A DNA stretch of 64,000 nt from Stygiobacter sp. GTDB lineage: Bacteria; Pseudomonadota; Alphaproteobacteria; Rhodospirillales; Magnetospirillaceae. Under the pieces are notes generated by a model. The model was given only the letters and a program-made list of their open reading frames with translations, made no database searches and was not told the origin of the DNA. How positions within the stretch are numbered: position 1 is the stretch's first letter; every line of letters starts with the position of its first letter. The DNA is taken from contig VBWB01000029.1 in assembly GCA_006218045.1 (NCBI GenBank), forward strand, positions 1 to 64,000, read 5' to 3'. This document shows, piece by piece, positions 62,720 through 64,000 of this stretch. A program made the position numbers and the translations under genes.

Positions 62720-64000
62720 ATGCTTTATCACCTCCATGAGTTGCAGCACGTCACTTTGGCTCCGCTCCGTCTGTTCGCCGAGGCGGTTCAGACCATGTAC
62801 AGTCATCCGATGATGCCGCTGTCCTATACCAGCATGGGCCGGGCCATGGCCGCCGGGGCCGAATTGCTGGAACGCACGACCCGACGCTATCCCAAGCCGC
62901 AATTCAACCTGCCGACCACCCGCATCGACGGCCACGAAGTGACCGTGCGCGAATTGGTGGTGTACGAGAAGCCGTTCTGTCAGTTGCTGCACTTCCAGCG
63001 CCAGACCGACCGCCGCGATCCGCGCGTGCTGGTGGTGGCGCCCATGTCCGGCCACTATGCCACCTTGCTGCGCGGCACGGTCGAGACCCTGCTGCCGGAT
63101 CACGACGTCTACATCACCGACTGGATCGACGCCCGCGACGTGCCGTTGGATGCCGGCCCCTTCGCGCTCGACGATTACATCGATTATATCCGCGAGCTTC
63201 TGCACTTCCTGGGCGCCGACACCCATGTGCTGGGGGTGTGTCAGCCGTCGGTGCCGGTGTTGGCGGCGGTGGCCATGATGGCCGAGGACAACGATCCGCG
63301 CCAGCCCAGCTCCATGGTGCTGATGGGCGGCCCCATCGACACCCGCATCAGCCCGACCAAGGTCAACAAGCTGGCCACCGACAAGCCGCTGTCGTGGTTT
63401 GAAAGCCACGTCATCAACACCGTGCCTTACGTCCATACCGGTCGCGGCCGCCGGGTCTATCCGGGCTTCCTGCAATTGCAGGGTTTCATGAGCCTGAACC
63501 CCGAGCGCCATGTGGGCGAACACATCAACCTGTTCCACAACATGGTGCGCAACGACGGCGATTCGGCGGAAAAGCACCGCGAATTCTACGACGAGTATCT
63601 GGCGGTGATGGATTTGCCGGCGGAATATTACCTCAACACCATCCAAAAGGTGTTCATCGAGCACCAATTGCCGGAAGGCAAGTTCCATCACCGTGAGCGT
63701 CTGGTGAAGCCCGAATTGATCCAGCACACGGCGTTGATGACGATCGAGGGTGAAAAGGACGATATTACCGGTATCGGCCAGACCGAGGCCGCCCACAAGC
63801 TGTGCTCGGGCCTGACCGATGATCTGCGCATCCACCACGTGGCCGCCAAGGTCGGCCATTATGGCGTGTTCAACGGTCGCCGCTGGCGCGAGGAGATTTA
63901 CCCCCATGTCCGCGACTTCATCCGGACCCACGACAAGCTTACCGTTCTGGCGGACAAAGGCCATGAACGCGTTGAGCCGGGACGAGTGGGAAAGTCTGTG
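62720..64000 (+). CDS. phaZ: Intracellular polyhydroxyalkanoate depolymerase (3' end outside window)
   Basis: The frame from ATG 62720 is open for 427 codons to the end of the window. The start MLYHLHELQ, PLRLFAEAVQTMYSHPMMPLSYT, and the nucleophile motif GVCQPSVPVLAAVA are typical of PhaZ: the active-site residue is a Cys in V-C-Q-P instead of a lipase Ser. Later parts show IDTRISPTKVN, TIEGEKDDITGIGQTEAAH and the His of KVGHYGVFNGRRWREEIYP. It mobilises stored poly-3-hydroxybutyrate granules. The usual family length is about 410-430, so little is missing. Confidence 0.93.
   Translation, partial: MLYHLHELQHVTLAPLRLFAEAVQTMYSHPMMPLSYTSMGRAMAAGAELLERTTRRYPKPQFNLPTTRIDGHEVTVRELVVYEKPFCQLLHFQRQTDRRDPRVLVVAPMSGHYATLLRGTVETLLPDHDVYITDWIDARDVPLDAGPFALDDYIDYIRELLHFLGADTHVLGVCQPSVPVLAAVAMMAEDNDPRQPSSMVLMGGPIDTRISPTKVNKLATDKPLSWFESHVINTVPYVHTGRGRRVYPGFLQLQGFMSLNPERHVGEHINLFHNMVRNDGDSAEKHREFYDEYLAVMDLPAEYYLNTIQKVFIEHQLPEGKFHHRERLVKPELIQHTALMTIEGEKDDITGIGQTEAAHKLCSGLTDDLRIHHVAAKVGHYGVFNGRRWREEIYPHVRDFIRTHDKLTVLADKGHERVEPGRVGKSV

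Noticed and set aside
62651-63964. 437-codon minus-strand open frame at the window end
   Set aside because: The opposite strand carries a clear PHA depolymerase in an uninterrupted frame to the window edge; the minus frame is its shadow.

Overview
The window is one dense chromosomal segment of a GC-rich alphaproteobacterium. Gene order (dnaK-dnaJ-dapB, hrcA-grpE beside rph-rdgB-hemW), many c-type cytochromes, an AhpD-like protein, bacteriohemerythrin and an intracellular PHA depolymerase suggest Rhodospirillales, possibly Magnetospirillum or a relative. That assignment is inference: no rRNA, tRNA or magnetosome gene is present to settle it.

Region by region. 1-13.9 kb is housekeeping: 3' end of dnaK, dnaJ, a ccdAB-type toxin-antitoxin pair wedged before dapB, a sorbosone-dehydrogenase-like propeller protein, hrcA-grpE, rph-rdgB-hemW, a PBP-activator lipoprotein divergent from rsmI-yraN, a BON lipoprotein, a SirB1-like protein and gshB. 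14-18.6 kb holds a haem-binding sensor kinase and then a disturbed stretch ending in comM: a decayed comM fragment, a toxin-antitoxin pair whose ParE-like toxin carries a premature TGA, a 65-bp copy of the comM 5' end, a small secreted-protein gene and finally intact comM. 18.6-30.4 kb carries accessory and redox genes: small cytochromes, an AhpD-like protein, a J-domain/SH3-like protein, a polysaccharide deacetylase, a RutE-like nitroreductase, hemerythrin, an MFS carrier, and an esterase-FIST-thpR operon. 30.4-48.2 kb has an ABC exporter of the YbbA/YbbP type, hsp20-DUF1150, malyl-CoA lyase, a coupled coiled-coil/RelE-like pair on sequence that looks AT-richer, a Nudix protein, methylmalonyl-CoA mutase, ppa, ald, an AmpG-like carrier, an HNH nuclease, a carboxylesterase and gluQRS.

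48.2-62.6 kb is a cobalamin cluster: cobO, a SYLF protein, cobQ, then (after the opposite-strand cbiB) one long tightly spaced unit cbiX, cobH fusion, cobL, cobI, cbiG-cobJ fusion, cobM, cobA, a SafE-like membrane protein, a Sco protein and cobB. Cobaltochelatase CbiX plus CbiG indicate the early-cobalt-insertion (oxygen-independent) route. CbiD and the precorrin-6A reductase are not in the window. Adenosylcobalamin made here would serve the methylmalonyl-CoA mutase encoded about 7 kb upstream. The window ends inside phaZ, which reads open to the last base.

Most notable: (i) the reiterated comM 5' ends separated by small gene cassettes, resembling integrations that restore the target gene; (ii) three toxin-antitoxin-like loci in different states (intact, nonsense-broken, and an atypical coiled-coil/RelE-like pair); (iii) a precorrin-8X methylmutase with a ~300-residue N-terminal extension of unknown role; (iv) Sco and SafE-like genes inside a cobalamin operon.
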